Shown in pieces: positions 27,134 to 36,328 of a stretch of DNA of 64,000 nt. The notes below the pieces were generated by a model. The model did not search any database and was not told where the DNA came from. It saw only the letters and a program-made list of their open reading frames with translations. Numbering within the stretch: the first letter of the stretch is position 1; the number at the start of each line of letters is the position of its first letter. The stretch comes from Loigolactobacillus binensis (GTDB lineage: Bacteria; Bacillota; Bacilli; Lactobacillales; Lactobacillaceae): the NCBI RefSeq assembly GCF_005405165.1, contig NZ_BJDN01000005.1:79151-143150 (forward strand), given 5' to 3'. The position numbers and the translations under genes were made by a program.

Positions 27134-28045
27134 ATCGATTCAGACAAATTAAAGACTTTTCTATTAGTTGCACAATTAGGTAGCTTTGAAAAGGCAGCCC
27201 AGGCCCAATATCGCTCGCAACGGGCAGTTTCTAAAAAAATCACCAGTCTAGAACAAGAAGTCGGCATTCAACTCTTTACACGCAAAACGAACCGAATCAC
27301 TTTAACTGCAGCGGGCCAATATTTTATCGGCACCGCGCAGGACCTACTACAAAGTTATCAAAGTGCGCTGCAACAACTGCAAACTGTTGATCAACAAACC
27401 ACCGTGCTCCGGGTCGGTTATTTTTCCATTTTTGAAGCAGCGTTGGTGCAGCGCTCATTAAAAAAACTGCAACAAAAAATACCCACTAGTCAATTCGTGT
27501 TGCAAGAATTGAGTAATGAGCATTTAACTGAAAGCATTATTAATGATAATTTGGATCTCGCTTTTTCCATCAATTTTGGGATCGACCCATTGGCCCTAAC
27601 TTCCGGATTAGCCAGTTTTAATCTGTATCAAAATCAAATGGTTTTAGGCCTTAGCCCGCTTAATCCACTGGCCAAACAAACGGTGATCACACAAAACGAT
27701 CTACAACGCCAGCCGATTCTGTACTACAGCCCTGAAGGCTCCACCTTTTTATTGGAGAGCTTTTTAGCCAATAATCCAGGTATTCAAAATTACGAACACA
27801 TTCAACGCGTTCCCAGTTTTGAGCAAATGCAACTCCTGGTCGCCTTGAATCAGGCCCTGGCCTTTTATCCCCAAGGACTGCTACACGCTAATATACTGGC
27901 CAACTTAGAACACAACCGGGAGATCACATTTAGACCGATCAGTGCACCTGCTAGCCAACAAACTTACGCGATCATTGCTTTCTATAAGCCGACGAATCAA
28001 AACCCGCTATTGAAACAATTCATTCAATTAAATCGGCCGGACTAA
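27134..28045 (+). CDS. LysR-family regulator, apparent ATC start
   Basis: The frame is open from 27080 but contains no ATG, GTG or TTG before codon 91 (GTG at 27404). From ATC at 27134 it reads IDSDKLKTFLLVAQLGSFEKA and then a full LysR helix-turn-helix (AAQAQYRSQRAVSKKITSLEQEVG) and TRKTNRITLTAAG, followed by the substrate-binding domain: 303 residues, the family norm. GGAGG (27122-27126) is 7 bases before ATC. It probably controls the divergent flavoprotein operon. A start mutated from ATG is the alternative reading. Confidence 0.75.
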   Translation: MDSDKLKTFLLVAQLGSFEKAAQAQYRSQRAVSKKITSLEQEVGIQLFTRKTNRITLTAAGQYFIGTAQDLLQSYQSALQQLQTVDQQTTVLRVGYFSIFEAALVQRSLKKLQQKIPTSQFVLQELSNEHLTESIINDNLDLAFSINFGIDPLALTSGLASFNLYQNQMVLGLSPLNPLAKQTVITQNDLQRQPILYYSPEGSTFLLESFLANNPGIQNYEHIQRVPSFEQMQLLVALNQALAFYPQGLLHANILANLEHNREITFRPISAPASQQTYAIIAFYKPTNQNPLLKQFIQLNRPD

Positions 28046-28054
28046 CATCAGCCT

Positions 28055-28642
28055 TTAACCAAAACTAGGGATGCGGGCTTCAAAGGCTTCGATTTCTTGT
28101 TCATGGCTCATGGTCAGATCAATATCATCGATCCCGTTGATAAATTTATCTTTCCAAGTTGGATTGATGTCAAAAGCAAATTCGCGGCCATTATACTTCA
28201 CTTTTTGGTGCTCTAGATCGACAGTGATCGTTTCTTCTGGCGTAGCCTGCGCTAAAATATCTCTAGCTGCTTGCGGTAATACGATCGGCAATAGCCCATT
28301 TTTAGTACAGTTCATGTAGAAGATATCGCTGTACCCACCAGCAATGATCACCTTAAAGCCCCAGTCTTTGATCGCCCACGCCGCGTGTTCTCGGGAAGAA
28401 CCACAGCCAAAGTTATTACCGGTCACAAGGATCGTTGCGCCTTGGGAACTTGGTTTGTTTAAAATAAAGTCGGGATTAGGCCGGCCACTTCCCTTTAAAT
28501 AGCGCCAGTCAAAAAAGGCATGGATCCCGTAGCCAGTTTTTAAAATATTTTTCAAAAATTGTTTAGGAATAATTTGATCAGTATCAATATCGTTGCGCAT
28601 CAAAGCAACACTTTTACCTGTATGAATTGTGATTGGTTCCAT
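28055..28642 (-). CDS. leuD: 3-isopropylmalate dehydratase small subunit
   Basis: LeuD pairs with LeuC to isomerise 2-isopropylmalate to 3-isopropylmalate. The 195-residue protein has the swivel-domain signature: [14 protein letters not shown] near residue 18, [21 protein letters not shown] near 77, and [13 protein letters not shown] near 107. Its length is normal for the bacterial LeuD with an extended C-terminus. It is the last gene of the minus-strand leu operon and follows leuC by 155 bases, the largest gap within the operon. Confidence 0.96.
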   Translation of the reverse strand: MEPITIHTGKSVALMRNDIDTDQIIPKQFLKNILKTGYGIHAFFDWRYLKGSGRPNPDFILNKPSSQGATILVTGNNFGCGSSREHAAWAIKDWGFKVIIAGGYSDIFYMNCTKNGLLPIVLPQAARDILAQATPEETITVDLEHQKVKYNGREFAFDINPTWKDKFINGIDDIDLTMSHEQEIEAFEARIPSFG

Positions 28643-28797
28643 TTTAATTGCCGCCTTTCATTTAATAAATAACAACTTCTATGGCCTTAATTTTCTCAGC
28701 ATTGAGTTAGCTAAAACGGCGTAAAAAAGAGCGCTTGTTGTGTGCTTGTGTCAGTCAAATGATTCGCTACACACAATTTAAACACCATTTTTACACG

Positions 28798-30171
28798 CTA
28801 AATCGTTTCACTGCGAATATCAATAAAGTGGCCGTGGATTGCAGCCGCGGCGACCATGGCTGGACTGGCCAAATGGGTCATTGAGCCGGCCCCTTGGCGG
28901 CCTTCAAAATTACGGTTAGAGGTGGAAGCACAGTGCACACCAGCTGGCACTTGATCAGGGTTCATGCCTAAACAAGCGGAGCAGCCAGGTTCACGCCATT
29001 CACAGCCTGCATCTTGGAAAATTTTAGCATAGCCACGCCGTTCGGCCTCATCACGAATTGCTCGTGAGGCGGGCACCACCAACGCCGTAATGTTTGGGTC
29101 GATTTTACGACCACGCATAATATTAGCCGCAATTTCCAGATCCGATAAGCGACCATTAGTACAAGAACCAATGAATACAAAACCTAGATCAATGTCCTTA
29201 GCCTGCCCTTGCGGCTTTAGGCCCTCATAATCATAAGCTTTCTGCATATTGATATCTTTAGGTTCCGGAAAAGGCTGATCGATCGGCACGGCCATCCCTG
29301 GATTAGTCCCCCACGAAACATAAGGCGCTAACTTAGTGGCATCAAAATCGTACTGTTGATCAAAAGCACTTTCGTCATCTGTATAGAATTGTGACCAATA
29401 GTCACTGGCTGCTGCCATATCTTGCGGTGCGTATTCACGGCCTGCTACATAGTTAAAAGTCGTTTGATCTGGTTTAATGATCCCTGATTTAGCGCCACCT
29501 TCGATCACCATGTTACAGATCGTCATGCGCTCTTCCATGGACATGCGTTCAATCGTATCACCGTAAAATTCAATGGCGTAACCCGTACCAAAATCGACCC
29601 CATTTTGGGCGATCAAGGCCATGATCAAATCCTTAGCGTAAACCCCTTTTGGTAGCTTACCTGACACATGGATCCCCATGGTTTTAGGTTTGGCTTGCCA
29701 GATGGTCTGGGTCGCAAAGACATGTTCCACTTCGGAGGTCCCGATCCCAAAAGCAATCGCACCAAATGCACCATGCGTTGAGGTATGCGAATCCCCACAA
29801 ACAACGACTTGGCCGGGCTGTGTCAAGCCTAATTGGGGGCTGATCGCGTGAATGATCCCTTGTTGGCGATCACCTAATGCCGCTAAACGGACCCCGAATT
29901 CAGTACAATTTTTCTTCAAAGTATCCATTTGCCGCCGTGAGATCACGTCTTTAACGTTGAAAATATCTTCAGTGGGAACATTATGATCCATCGTCGCAAA
30001 AGTCCGCTCAGGGCGGCGAACTTGCCGCTTATTTTCTCGTAGGCCTTCAAATGCTTGAGGCGATGTCACTTCGTGCACAAGGTGTAGATCAACGTAAATT
30101 AATTGTGGTTGTCCCGGTTCACCTGTGATCACATGTTTATTCCAAATTTTATCAAACATTGTTTGTGCCAT
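28798..30171 (-). CDS. leuC: 3-isopropylmalate dehydratase large subunit
   Basis: The 457-residue aconitase-family protein carries the three iron-sulphur cysteines in GSCTNGR (one) and [14 protein letters not shown] (two), plus [29 protein letters not shown]. It holds a 4Fe-4S cluster and forms the active dehydratase with LeuD in leucine biosynthesis. The start at 30171 gives [14 protein letters not shown], the standard opening. It lies 21 bases after leuB, and the order leuA-leuB-leuC-leuD matches other lactic acid bacteria. Confidence 0.97.
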   Translation of the reverse strand: MAQTMFDKIWNKHVITGEPGQPQLIYVDLHLVHEVTSPQAFEGLRENKRQVRRPERTFATMDHNVPTEDIFNVKDVISRRQMDTLKKNCTEFGVRLAALGDRQQGIIHAISPQLGLTQPGQVVVCGDSHTSTHGAFGAIAFGIGTSEVEHVFATQTIWQAKPKTMGIHVSGKLPKGVYAKDLIMALIAQNGVDFGTGYAIEFYGDTIERMSMEERMTICNMVIEGGAKSGIIKPDQTTFNYVAGREYAPQDMAAASDYWSQFYTDDESAFDQQYDFDATKLAPYVSWGTNPGMAVPIDQPFPEPKDINMQKAYDYEGLKPQGQAKDIDLGFVFIGSCTNGRLSDLEIAANIMRGRKIDPNITALVVPASRAIRDEAERRGYAKIFQDAGCEWREPGCSACLGMNPDQVPAGVHCASTSNRNFEGRQGAGSMTHLASPAMVAAAAIHGHFIDIRSETI

Positions 30172-30192
30172 TCGTTCATCGCTTCTTTCGTT

Positions 30193-31245
30193 TTAATCTG
30201 CTGCTTTGATCCGTTCAATAATGGCTTGCGTCATTGAATCGGTGGTTGCACTGCCCCCTAGATCAGGGGTCATGATCCCTGCGGCTAACGTTGCCGCAAG
30301 CGCCTGATCAATTTTGGCGGCCGTCGCTGTCGCTTGAAAACTATTGCGCAGCATCAACGTGATCGAGTTGATCATTGACAATGGATCGGCCTGACCAGTG
30401 CCAGCAATATCCGGCGCCGAACCATGAATCGGTTCATATAGACTAGGCCCGCTGATCCCCCGACTTTCTGACGGAATCGTTCCCAGTGAACCCGTGATCG
30501 TCGCGGCCTCATCGCTGAGAATATCCCCAAATAAATTTTCGGTAATGATCACATCAAAGTGCGTCGGCTGTTGAATGATCTTCATTGAAGCAGCATCCAC
30601 ATATTCAAAGTCGACGGTCACATCCGGATAAGCAGCGGCCACTTTCTCAGTGATCCGCCGCCAAAGTTTACTGGTCGCCAACACATTGGCCTTATCGACA
30701 ACCGTTACGTGGTGCCGCCGCGTCTGGGCTAGTTCAAACCCAGCCTGAAGGATTCGCTGGATCTCACTAGCCTGATAGACCATCGTATCAATGGCGTGAT
30801 CCGCCGCTAATTCCCGTGGTTGGCCGAAATAAATACCACCGATCAGTTCCCGAACGATCACAAAATCAGTACCGTTAACCAACTCTGCCTTTAATGGTGA
30901 GCGCGGTACCAACGCAGGTAGCACCTGGGTCGGCCGAATATTTGCAAACAAGCCTAATGCTTTACGGATCGCCAACAAACCTGCCTCAGGCCGTTGCGGG
31001 GCAGCATCCCACTTAGGCCCACCAATTGCGGCCAGTAAAATCGCATCAGCAGCTTGCGCACCCTTTAATGTCGCTTCCGGCAATGGTTCACCAGTTGCGT
31101 CGATTGCAGCGCCACCGAAGGGATAAGTTTTTAGCGAATAAGTGAAATCCGTTGTTGCGGCAGCGGCGGCCAGCACCGCTAAACCTGCTTGCATAATTTC
31201 TGGGCCAATATAATCACCAGGTAATACGGCTATTGTTGCGCTCAT
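30193..31245 (-). CDS. leuB: 3-isopropylmalate dehydrogenase
   Basis: LeuB oxidatively decarboxylates 3-isopropylmalate with NAD. The 350 residues show MSATIAVLPGDYIGPEIMQAGL, LLAAIGGPKWD, and the metal-binding block NLFGDILSDEAATITGSLGTIPSES, then PIHGSAPDIAGTGQADP. The usual GDGIGPE near the N-terminus is GDYIGPE here, a minor departure. It overlaps leuA by 4 bases (ATGA), so the two are coupled. Confidence 0.97.
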   Translation of the reverse strand: MSATIAVLPGDYIGPEIMQAGLAVLAAAAATTDFTYSLKTYPFGGAAIDATGEPLPEATLKGAQAADAILLAAIGGPKWDAAPQRPEAGLLAIRKALGLFANIRPTQVLPALVPRSPLKAELVNGTDFVIVRELIGGIYFGQPRELAADHAIDTMVYQASEIQRILQAGFELAQTRRHHVTVVDKANVLATSKLWRRITEKVAAAYPDVTVDFEYVDAASMKIIQQPTHFDVIITENLFGDILSDEAATITGSLGTIPSESRGISGPSLYEPIHGSAPDIAGTGQADPLSMINSITLMLRNSFQATATAAKIDQALAATLAAGIMTPDLGGSATTDSMTQAIIERIKAAD

Positions 31246-32408
31246 GCCGAGATCACGTCCTTCTTGTATTCTTGCATCATAGTGCGTAATTCTGCGTCGG
31301 AAACTAATTTGGTGTGGTCAGCGATGTCTTTGAACATCGGGAAGATCCGCCGCATGTCACCGCGATCGACGCGGTAACCAATGTGGTTCAATTTTTCCAT
31401 AACTGCGTGGCTACCAGATAACTTACCTAATGGTAAGGCCGTTGCGGGCATGCCCACGGTTTCCGGCGTTAAAATTTCGTAAGTTTGTGGGTTCTTCAAG
31501 AAGCCATCTTGATGGATCCCTGATTCGATTGCGAAACAATTGACCCCAGTAACTGGTTGGTTATTGGCAACCGTCATTTCGGAGAAACGGCTGACCATTT
31601 CACTGGTTTCCTTGGTATATTCCAATTTAATGTTATCTTCACATTGATAGTAATCATGGCGGACATAGAAGTTAGCGGCAATTTGTTCCAACGCAACATT
31701 ACCGGCGTGTTCACCGATCCCATTGATCGTCCCTTCAACACGGGTGGCACCATTTTCGATGGCGGCTAATGTATTGGCGGTGGCCATCCCTAGATCATTA
31801 TGGCAATGAGAGGAGAACGTGATCTCAGCAAAGTTAGCGATATGTTGCTGTAAGTATTGGAACAAATGTGCGAATTCAGCCGGATTAGTATAACCAACGG
31901 TATCCGGAATATTGATCACTGTCGCTCCGGCGTCGATCGCAGTTTGAACTGATTCAGCCAGAAAATCTAATTCCGTTCGGGTGGCATCTTCTGGCGAAAA
32001 TTGAACGATATCGAAGAAACGTTTAGCGTAAGTAACGTGATCATGAATGCTTTGAATCACTTCGGCTTTGGTCATGTGTAATTTATCTTCGCGATGGATC
32101 GGGCTAGTGGCAATAAAGACGTGGATCTGCTTATGTTGCGCGTTCTGCGTGGCCTGAACACAAGAGTCGATATCCGCATTTTTGCAGCGGGCTAAGCCAG
32201 TGATCATAGTGTGGGTCACGGCTTCAGAAACAGCTTTACAAGCAGCAAAGTCTTCGGGTGAAGCAATGGGAAAGCCGGCTTCGATAACATCAACGCCCCA
32301 TTTTTCTAATTGTTTAGCAATCTGAACTTTCTGTTCAATGCTGAAATTGACCCCGATCGTTTGTTCACCATCACGTAACGTTGTGTCGAAGAATTGAATT
32401 TTTTTCAT
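31242..32408 (-). CDS. leuA: 2-isopropylmalate synthase
   Basis: This enzyme condenses acetyl-CoA with 2-oxoisovalerate, the first step of leucine synthesis. MKKIQFFDTTLRDGEQTIGV opens the HMGL-like barrel, with SSHCHNDLGMATANTLAAIENGATRVEGTINGIGE as the metal and active-site block. At 388 residues it is the short form: it ends soon after the barrel accessory region and lacks the long C-terminal LeuA regulatory domain, so leucine feedback may be weak and control may rest on the attenuator. The ATG at 32408 has GAGGAG 10 bases upstream. Confidence 0.95.
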   Translation of the reverse strand: MKKIQFFDTTLRDGEQTIGVNFSIEQKVQIAKQLEKWGVDVIEAGFPIASPEDFAACKAVSEAVTHTMITGLARCKNADIDSCVQATQNAQHKQIHVFIATSPIHREDKLHMTKAEVIQSIHDHVTYAKRFFDIVQFSPEDATRTELDFLAESVQTAIDAGATVINIPDTVGYTNPAEFAHLFQYLQQHIANFAEITFSSHCHNDLGMATANTLAAIENGATRVEGTINGIGEHAGNVALEQIAANFYVRHDYYQCEDNIKLEYTKETSEMVSRFSEMTVANNQPVTGVNCFAIESGIHQDGFLKNPQTYEILTPETVGMPATALPLGKLSGSHAVMEKLNHIGYRVDRGDMRRIFPMFKDIADHTKLVSDAELRTMMQEYKKDVISA

Positions 32409-32486
32409 TTTGAACACGCTCCTCATTTAAGTTTTGTCTATATCAACGTGCTCTGCAAGCTGACCGCCTTGCATCACACTCACAGC

Positions 32487-32529
32487 AAAAAAATTAGCAC
32501 CCTATCTCGGTTAAGAAATAGGGTGCTAA
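32487..32529 (-). terminator. Leucine-operon attenuator terminator
   Basis: On the minus strand TTAGCACCCTAT and ATAGGGTGCTAA are perfect arms with a 12-base loop, followed by a T run (plus-strand A run 32487-32493). It lies between the leader peptide and leuA and would stop transcription when leucine is plentiful. Confidence 0.88.
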
Positions 32530-32600
32530 GCTAATTGCCTTGCATTGAGCCCTACTTCCCTAAAGCGAATAGGACTCAACACAGATTGTGTAGAGTCCTG
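32530..32600 (-). promoter_or_regulatory. Alternative RNA pairings in the leu leader
   Basis: Just after the leader stop codon AGGACTC...GAGTCCT forms a hairpin (plus strand 32572-32599). The GAGTCCTA arm can instead pair with TAGGGCTC further downstream. Such mutually exclusive helices are what ribosome-stalling attenuation needs. The full switch was not folded. Confidence 0.55.
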
Positions 32601-32601
32601 T

Positions 32602-32661
32602 TTAGAGGAGGAGGGCAAAGAATAAGGAGGTGTTCGATTGATTATTAATTTGTTTCGTCAT
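32602..32661 (-). CDS. Leucine leader peptide
   Basis: A 19-residue frame, MTKQINNQSNTSLFFALLL, starts at ATG 32661 with AAAGGGAG 9 bases upstream. It ends in three CTC leucine codons just before TAA, plus one TTA leucine. It lies between the leu promoter (32709-32737) and the terminator (32487-32529). Ribosome stalling at the Leu run under leucine starvation would alter the downstream RNA fold. Placement, ribosome site and Leu run make this a confident leader. Confidence 0.88.
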   Translation of the reverse strand: MTKQINNQSNTSLFFALLL

Positions 32662-32708
32662 AACGATCAGCTCCCTTTCACGATTCATTTGCTTGATTTG
32701 ATGTCCTT

Positions 32709-32737
32709 ATCCTATCAATTTAATTTTTCTTTGTCAA
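32709..32737 (-). promoter_or_regulatory. Promoter of the leu operon
   Basis: The minus strand has a perfect TTGACA (32732-32737) and TAGGAT (32709-32714) with 17-base spacing. It lies 48 bases before the leader peptide start and would drive leader, leuA, leuB, leuC and leuD. Confidence 0.85.
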
Positions 32738-32779
32738 CATTAATTTTCATTTATTTTTCATTTATAACTTATAACTAAT

Positions 32780-33068
32780 CCTATCCTCATAAGGCACCAA
32801 TCAAGTGGTGTTCCCACTAGCCAGCAAAATACGCAGCAGGCCGCCTAACATTTTAGTAAAAGTTACTGCAAGGGCTGCAAAAACCAGCCGGCAATATGGT
32901 ATCATTTGGGTAGTCAATTTTCTGACTGTAAGTAAAGTAATGCAACCGTTAGTCATACTGGACTTACGGTTTAAAAATACCGCAATGATCAGAATAGATA
33001 CTTAATAATTGCTAATAAAACTTCGCTAGCGAAGCTTAATTCTAACTTTGAAGGAGAATTATTTGATT
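32780..33068 (+). promoter_or_regulatory. Upstream region of thrC
   Basis: No gene is convincing here; a 66-codon plus-strand frame (32805-33005) has no ribosome site. AATTTTCTGACTGTA near 32916 partly matches the CodY box, and a 14-bp palindrome CTTCGCTAGCGAAG lies at 33021-33034, about 35 bases before thrC. Either could be regulatory. Confidence 0.35.
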
Positions 33069-34565
33069 ATGGAAACACTTTACCGTAGTACTCGGGATGC
33101 GGCTGCTAAGGCAGTCACAGCTTCGCAAGCTATTTTGCAAGGTTTAACTCCCGATGGTGGTTTGTATGTTCCTGTGGAAATGCCAACGATCAATTTAGAT
33201 TTTGCTAAGCTAAGCACTTTTTCTTATCAAGAAGTGGCTTACCAGGTCATGCAGCCTTTTTTCAGCGACTTCACTGAAACAGAATTACGCGCTTGTATTG
33301 ATCAAGCTTACGATAAGAAATTCGATACGCCGGCGATCGCGCCTTTACGCCAATCACAAGATGGCTACTTTTTAGAATTATTCCATGGCCCGACGATCGC
33401 GTTTAAAGATATGGCGCTTTCGCTATTACCACACTTAATGACCACAGCGGCTAAGAAAAATCAGGTCGCTAAGGACATCGTCATTTTAACGGCAACTTCT
33501 GGTGATACTGGCAAAGCGGCAATGGCTGGTTTTGCGGATGTACCGCACACGAAAATTATCGTATTTTATCCGCGTGATGGTGTCAGCCCGATCCAAAAGC
33601 AGCAAATGGTGACTCAAACTGGCGCTAACACTGCCGTAGTTGCCTTAACCGGTAACTTTGACCAAGCCCAAAGCCACGTTAAAGCGATTTTCAACGACAC
33701 AGCTTTTCGGCAAGAATTAGCGCGCAATCATTATCAGTTTTCATCAGCTAATTCAATCAATATCGGCCGGTTAGTGCCTCAAATTGCTTATTACATTTAT
33801 ACTTACGCGCAGTTATTAAATCAAAAAGCAATCCAGCTGGGTGATAAAATCAATATCAGCGTACCTACTGGTAACTTCGGTAATATTCTGGCTGCCTACT
33901 ACGCTAAGTTACTAGGCTTACCGGTCAATAAGTTGATCTGTGCTTCTAACCGAAATAATGTGCTCACCGATTTCTTCCGCACCGGTATTTATAATCGCAA
34001 TCGTGAATTTTTCGTCACTTCTTCGCCATCAATGGATATTCTAGTTTCCAGTAATTTAGAGCGGCTATTGTTCCGGCTGACTGGCCACAACAGTGAACAA
34101 ACAAAACGGCTCATGGAAACATTGACCACCACCGGCTCCTATGCCATCAATGAAACGATGCGAGCGGAATTAAGTGGCTTCTACGCCGGTTACGCGGATG
34201 AAGCAGCAACGACCAAAGAAATCAACCGTATTTTCCGGGAAAATCAATATACGATCGACCCCCATACTGCAGTGGCATCAGCCGTTGCGCGCCAATACCG
34301 GGAAGCCACTGGTGACAAAACTTTGACGGTTACGGTGGCGACTGCTAGTCCGTTTAAATTCCCGAATACCGTTTTAGCGGCTTTAGCCGGTGAACGTGAG
34401 GCAACTGATGGCGTTTTAGCTGATGAACGTTTAGCTAACTTCATTAACCTACCTTTGCCCAGCGCCGTCAGTGATTTGATCGGCGCCCCAGTCCTGCATA
34501 AACGGGAAACAACGCCTGAACAAATGCGCAGCATTATTGCTGATGTGCTTAAATTACACGCCTAA
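33069..34565 (+). CDS. thrC: Threonine synthase
   Basis: This PLP enzyme converts O-phosphohomoserine to threonine. The 498-residue protein reads METLYRSTRDAA at the N-terminus, has the PLP lysine in GPTIAFKDMALSLLP near residue 110, TATSGDTGKAAMAGF in the phosphate cup, and SVPTGNFGNILAAYYAKLLGLP. It is the long (yeast/E. coli-like) class. AAGGAG (33051-33056) lies 12 bases before this ATG and 6 before a TTG at 33063, so the true start could be two codons earlier. thrA/thrB are not adjacent. Confidence 0.95.
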   Translation: METLYRSTRDAAAKAVTASQAILQGLTPDGGLYVPVEMPTINLDFAKLSTFSYQEVAYQVMQPFFSDFTETELRACIDQAYDKKFDTPAIAPLRQSQDGYFLELFHGPTIAFKDMALSLLPHLMTTAAKKNQVAKDIVILTATSGDTGKAAMAGFADVPHTKIIVFYPRDGVSPIQKQQMVTQTGANTAVVALTGNFDQAQSHVKAIFNDTAFRQELARNHYQFSSANSINIGRLVPQIAYYIYTYAQLLNQKAIQLGDKINISVPTGNFGNILAAYYAKLLGLPVNKLICASNRNNVLTDFFRTGIYNRNREFFVTSSPSMDILVSSNLERLLFRLTGHNSEQTKRLMETLTTTGSYAINETMRAELSGFYAGYADEAATTKEINRIFRENQYTIDPHTAVASAVARQYREATGDKTLTVTVATASPFKFPNTVLAALAGEREATDGVLADERLANFINLPLPSAVSDLIGAPVLHKRETTPEQMRSIIADVLKLHA

Positions 34566-34586
34566 ATAACTAGCTGATCAATCCAA

Positions 34587-34627
34587 AACAAGCGACCAGG
34601 ACTTTTTGCCCTGGTCGCTTGTTTTTT
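34587..34627 (+). terminator. Terminator of thrC
   Basis: AACAAGCGACCAGG and CCTGGTCGCTTGTT form a strong stem followed by TTTTTTT. Confidence 0.92.
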
Positions 34628-34809
34628 TGGCGTGGAAGCACCTACGCCAAAACTGGCTTTCAACCGATTTTCCGGTTGTTCTTTACCTTTGTTTAATCCT
34701 TTAACCTTTTCCTAAGCAAATCGCTACACTTTGATCACACTTTTTTAGGTTTGCTTTAAGCCAGCACCAGTAAACTGTATTTATCAACTAAAGCAAGGGA
34801 TGACTAAAT

Positions 34810-35064
34810 ATGATTCTTGATTATGACCAGAAAATGAAAAATATCATCACCGCCCAACTAGTCAGCGTGGCCTATCCGCAGATCGTAGCTAAAGCAGAAA
34901 GTGGTGAAGTTTTAACGATCAAAACTTCTGAAAAACAACGTGAAGATCCATTATTCTGGGCCTCACTTAAAAATATATTGACGGCGGGATTATGGATCCC
35001 AGTGGGCCGTCATTTCCACCAGTTGCTGTCATTTGACTGGATGGTCCCCGCCGCTACGGTTTAA
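34810..35064 (+). CDS. Hypothetical 84-residue protein
   Basis: The family is not recognised. The protein starts MILDYDQKMKNIITAQLVSV and ends in a mildly hydrophobic stretch (LFWASLKNILTAGLWIPVGRHF). AAGGGATG precedes the ATG by 7 bases. It precedes a 50-residue small protein gene and may be co-transcribed with it. After its stop a different frame reads LQEGAAGVLENYPHLLRYE, which looks protein-like and might be a frameshifted remainder, but this is weak. Confidence 0.5.
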   Translation: MILDYDQKMKNIITAQLVSVAYPQIVAKAESGEVLTIKTSEKQREDPLFWASLKNILTAGLWIPVGRHFHQLLSFDWMVPAATV

Positions 35065-35139
35065 CTGATTGCAGGAAGGCGCAGCCGGTGTGCTGGAAAA
35101 CTACCCGCATTTATTACGCTATGAAAGGAGCTGTTGCGT

Positions 35140-35292
35140 ATGTTAAAAGTCGTCGAAATCTTGGTTGCCGCAATGCTGACCCCAATTCTATTAGGCCAAG
35201 CCAGCGTCCTTTGGATCAATCATCAAACTAAGAATTCACCACTGATCTATGGCAAAGAAAGGACGCACGTCATTGCAAAACAAACCCATTAA
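35140..35292 (+). CDS. Small membrane protein, 50 residues
   Basis: A 50-residue frame has a good AAAGGAG 9 bases before its ATG. It has one hydrophobic segment (about residues 5-25, EILVAAMLTPILLGQASVLW) and a basic, polar tail. It lies 75 bases after the 84-residue gene. A stem-loop at 35302-35335 follows, as expected for a real transcript end. Single-span small proteins of this kind are common in lactobacilli; no function can be given. Confidence 0.55.
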   Translation: MLKVVEILVAAMLTPILLGQASVLWINHQTKNSPLIYGKERTHVIAKQTH

Positions 35293-35301
35293 AGCAATTA
35301 G

Positions 35302-35335
35302 CGGCTGAGATCATCACTTGATCGCAGCCACTTTT
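35302..35335 (+). terminator. Terminator-like hairpin
   Basis: GGCTG-GATCA and TGATC-CAGCC arms with a short loop are followed by CACTTTTAG. The U tail is short. Confidence 0.5.
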
Positions 35336-35386
35336 AGTCAAAAAAAAGCCGTGCCTATTTGGCAGCGACTTAACTAATATATCAGA

Positions 35387-36073
35387 TCATGCAGTTGGTT
35401 GCTCATTATCAGTTGTTGCTTGTTGTGCGTGAACAAGATCGTTGTAAAAGGCCGCGTACGTAGCCGATTGATAAGGTGCGATCCAGAGAAAGCCAATGCC
35501 TAAAGTTACAACCCCTAAAAGATCCCAACCTAGAAAACTAAGCATTAAAATGAAATAATCCATTTTATGCCCATACATCAAGGCGCGACTGCGCGTAATC
35601 GCGGTTAAGATACTTGCTTGTTCCCGTCCGGCCAGGCGATCATCTTGATAAATCAAGTAAGTCTGGCTGTAAGAAAATGACTTGATGATCCCAGGAATCA
35701 GAAACAGCATTGACCATAAGGTTGTGAAAACGTAAATCCCAATGGCCAATACTAACAAGGGGATAAACCAACCATTATCAAAAGTGAAAAAAGGCGCGCG
35801 TACTGGATCGATCTTACGTTGCGGATCTCGCAGCCAGCGGATGTAAGTTAATGATACCCCAACCGTGGCCAACGTGATCACAACTTGGCTGAGCATTTGA
35901 AACAGCCAGGCTAAGGTACTCACGTTGTCACGGATCATTCCAGTAAATACGATCACCGACCACAAAATAATCATTAAAAGATTAGGCAGCAAATTTAATA
36001 CAATTGCGGTGCCCCAATGGCCCCGCAATAAATTCTTAGCCTCAGCCTTAAGCTCGGCTCGTGTTTTCGTCAT
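35387..36073 (-). CDS. DUF975 family membrane protein
   Basis: The 228-residue protein has the DUF975 opening TRAELKAEAKNLLRGHWGTAIVLNLLPNLL and five or six hydrophobic segments. The characteristic LIPGIIKSFSYSQTYLIYQDD lies near residue 130 and ITRSRALMYGHKMDYFILMLSFLGWDLLGVVTLGIGFLWIAPYQSATYAAFYNDL fills the C-terminal third. The role of the family is unknown. GGAGCG lies before the ATG. It is a lone gene. Confidence 0.88.
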   Translation of the reverse strand: MTKTRAELKAEAKNLLRGHWGTAIVLNLLPNLLMIILWSVIVFTGMIRDNVSTLAWLFQMLSQVVITLATVGVSLTYIRWLRDPQRKIDPVRAPFFTFDNGWFIPLLVLAIGIYVFTTLWSMLFLIPGIIKSFSYSQTYLIYQDDRLAGREQASILTAITRSRALMYGHKMDYFILMLSFLGWDLLGVVTLGIGFLWIAPYQSATYAAFYNDLVHAQQATTDNEQPTA

Positions 36074-36328
36074 TTAATTGTCGCTCCTTCATCAAATTAG
36101 GGTGTGTTATTGCAATTTATTGCCAACAGCATAAACAGGCTTAAAACACCGTTTAGCTTTTGCGACACTTTCTAGTATAACTGAAAACCTGTTTTTGGGG
36201 AAATAGCCTGTTGCTCCAGGCTATCTTTTTCGGCCAGTGCCAATGGTTTGACATCCGCCACCACAAGTTTAATAATTAGATGCAAATTTAAAAAAAGCTG
36301 GGCTGCTATTGTGACTGTTTTACATAGT

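Noticed and set aside
32440..32660. T-box riboswitch before leuA
   Set aside because: The conserved T-box core (AGGGTGGNACCGCG) is absent; a leader peptide with Leu codons explains the terminator better.
32805..33005. 66-codon frame upstream of thrC
   Set aside because: No ribosome site, atypical composition and it covers the likely regulatory region.
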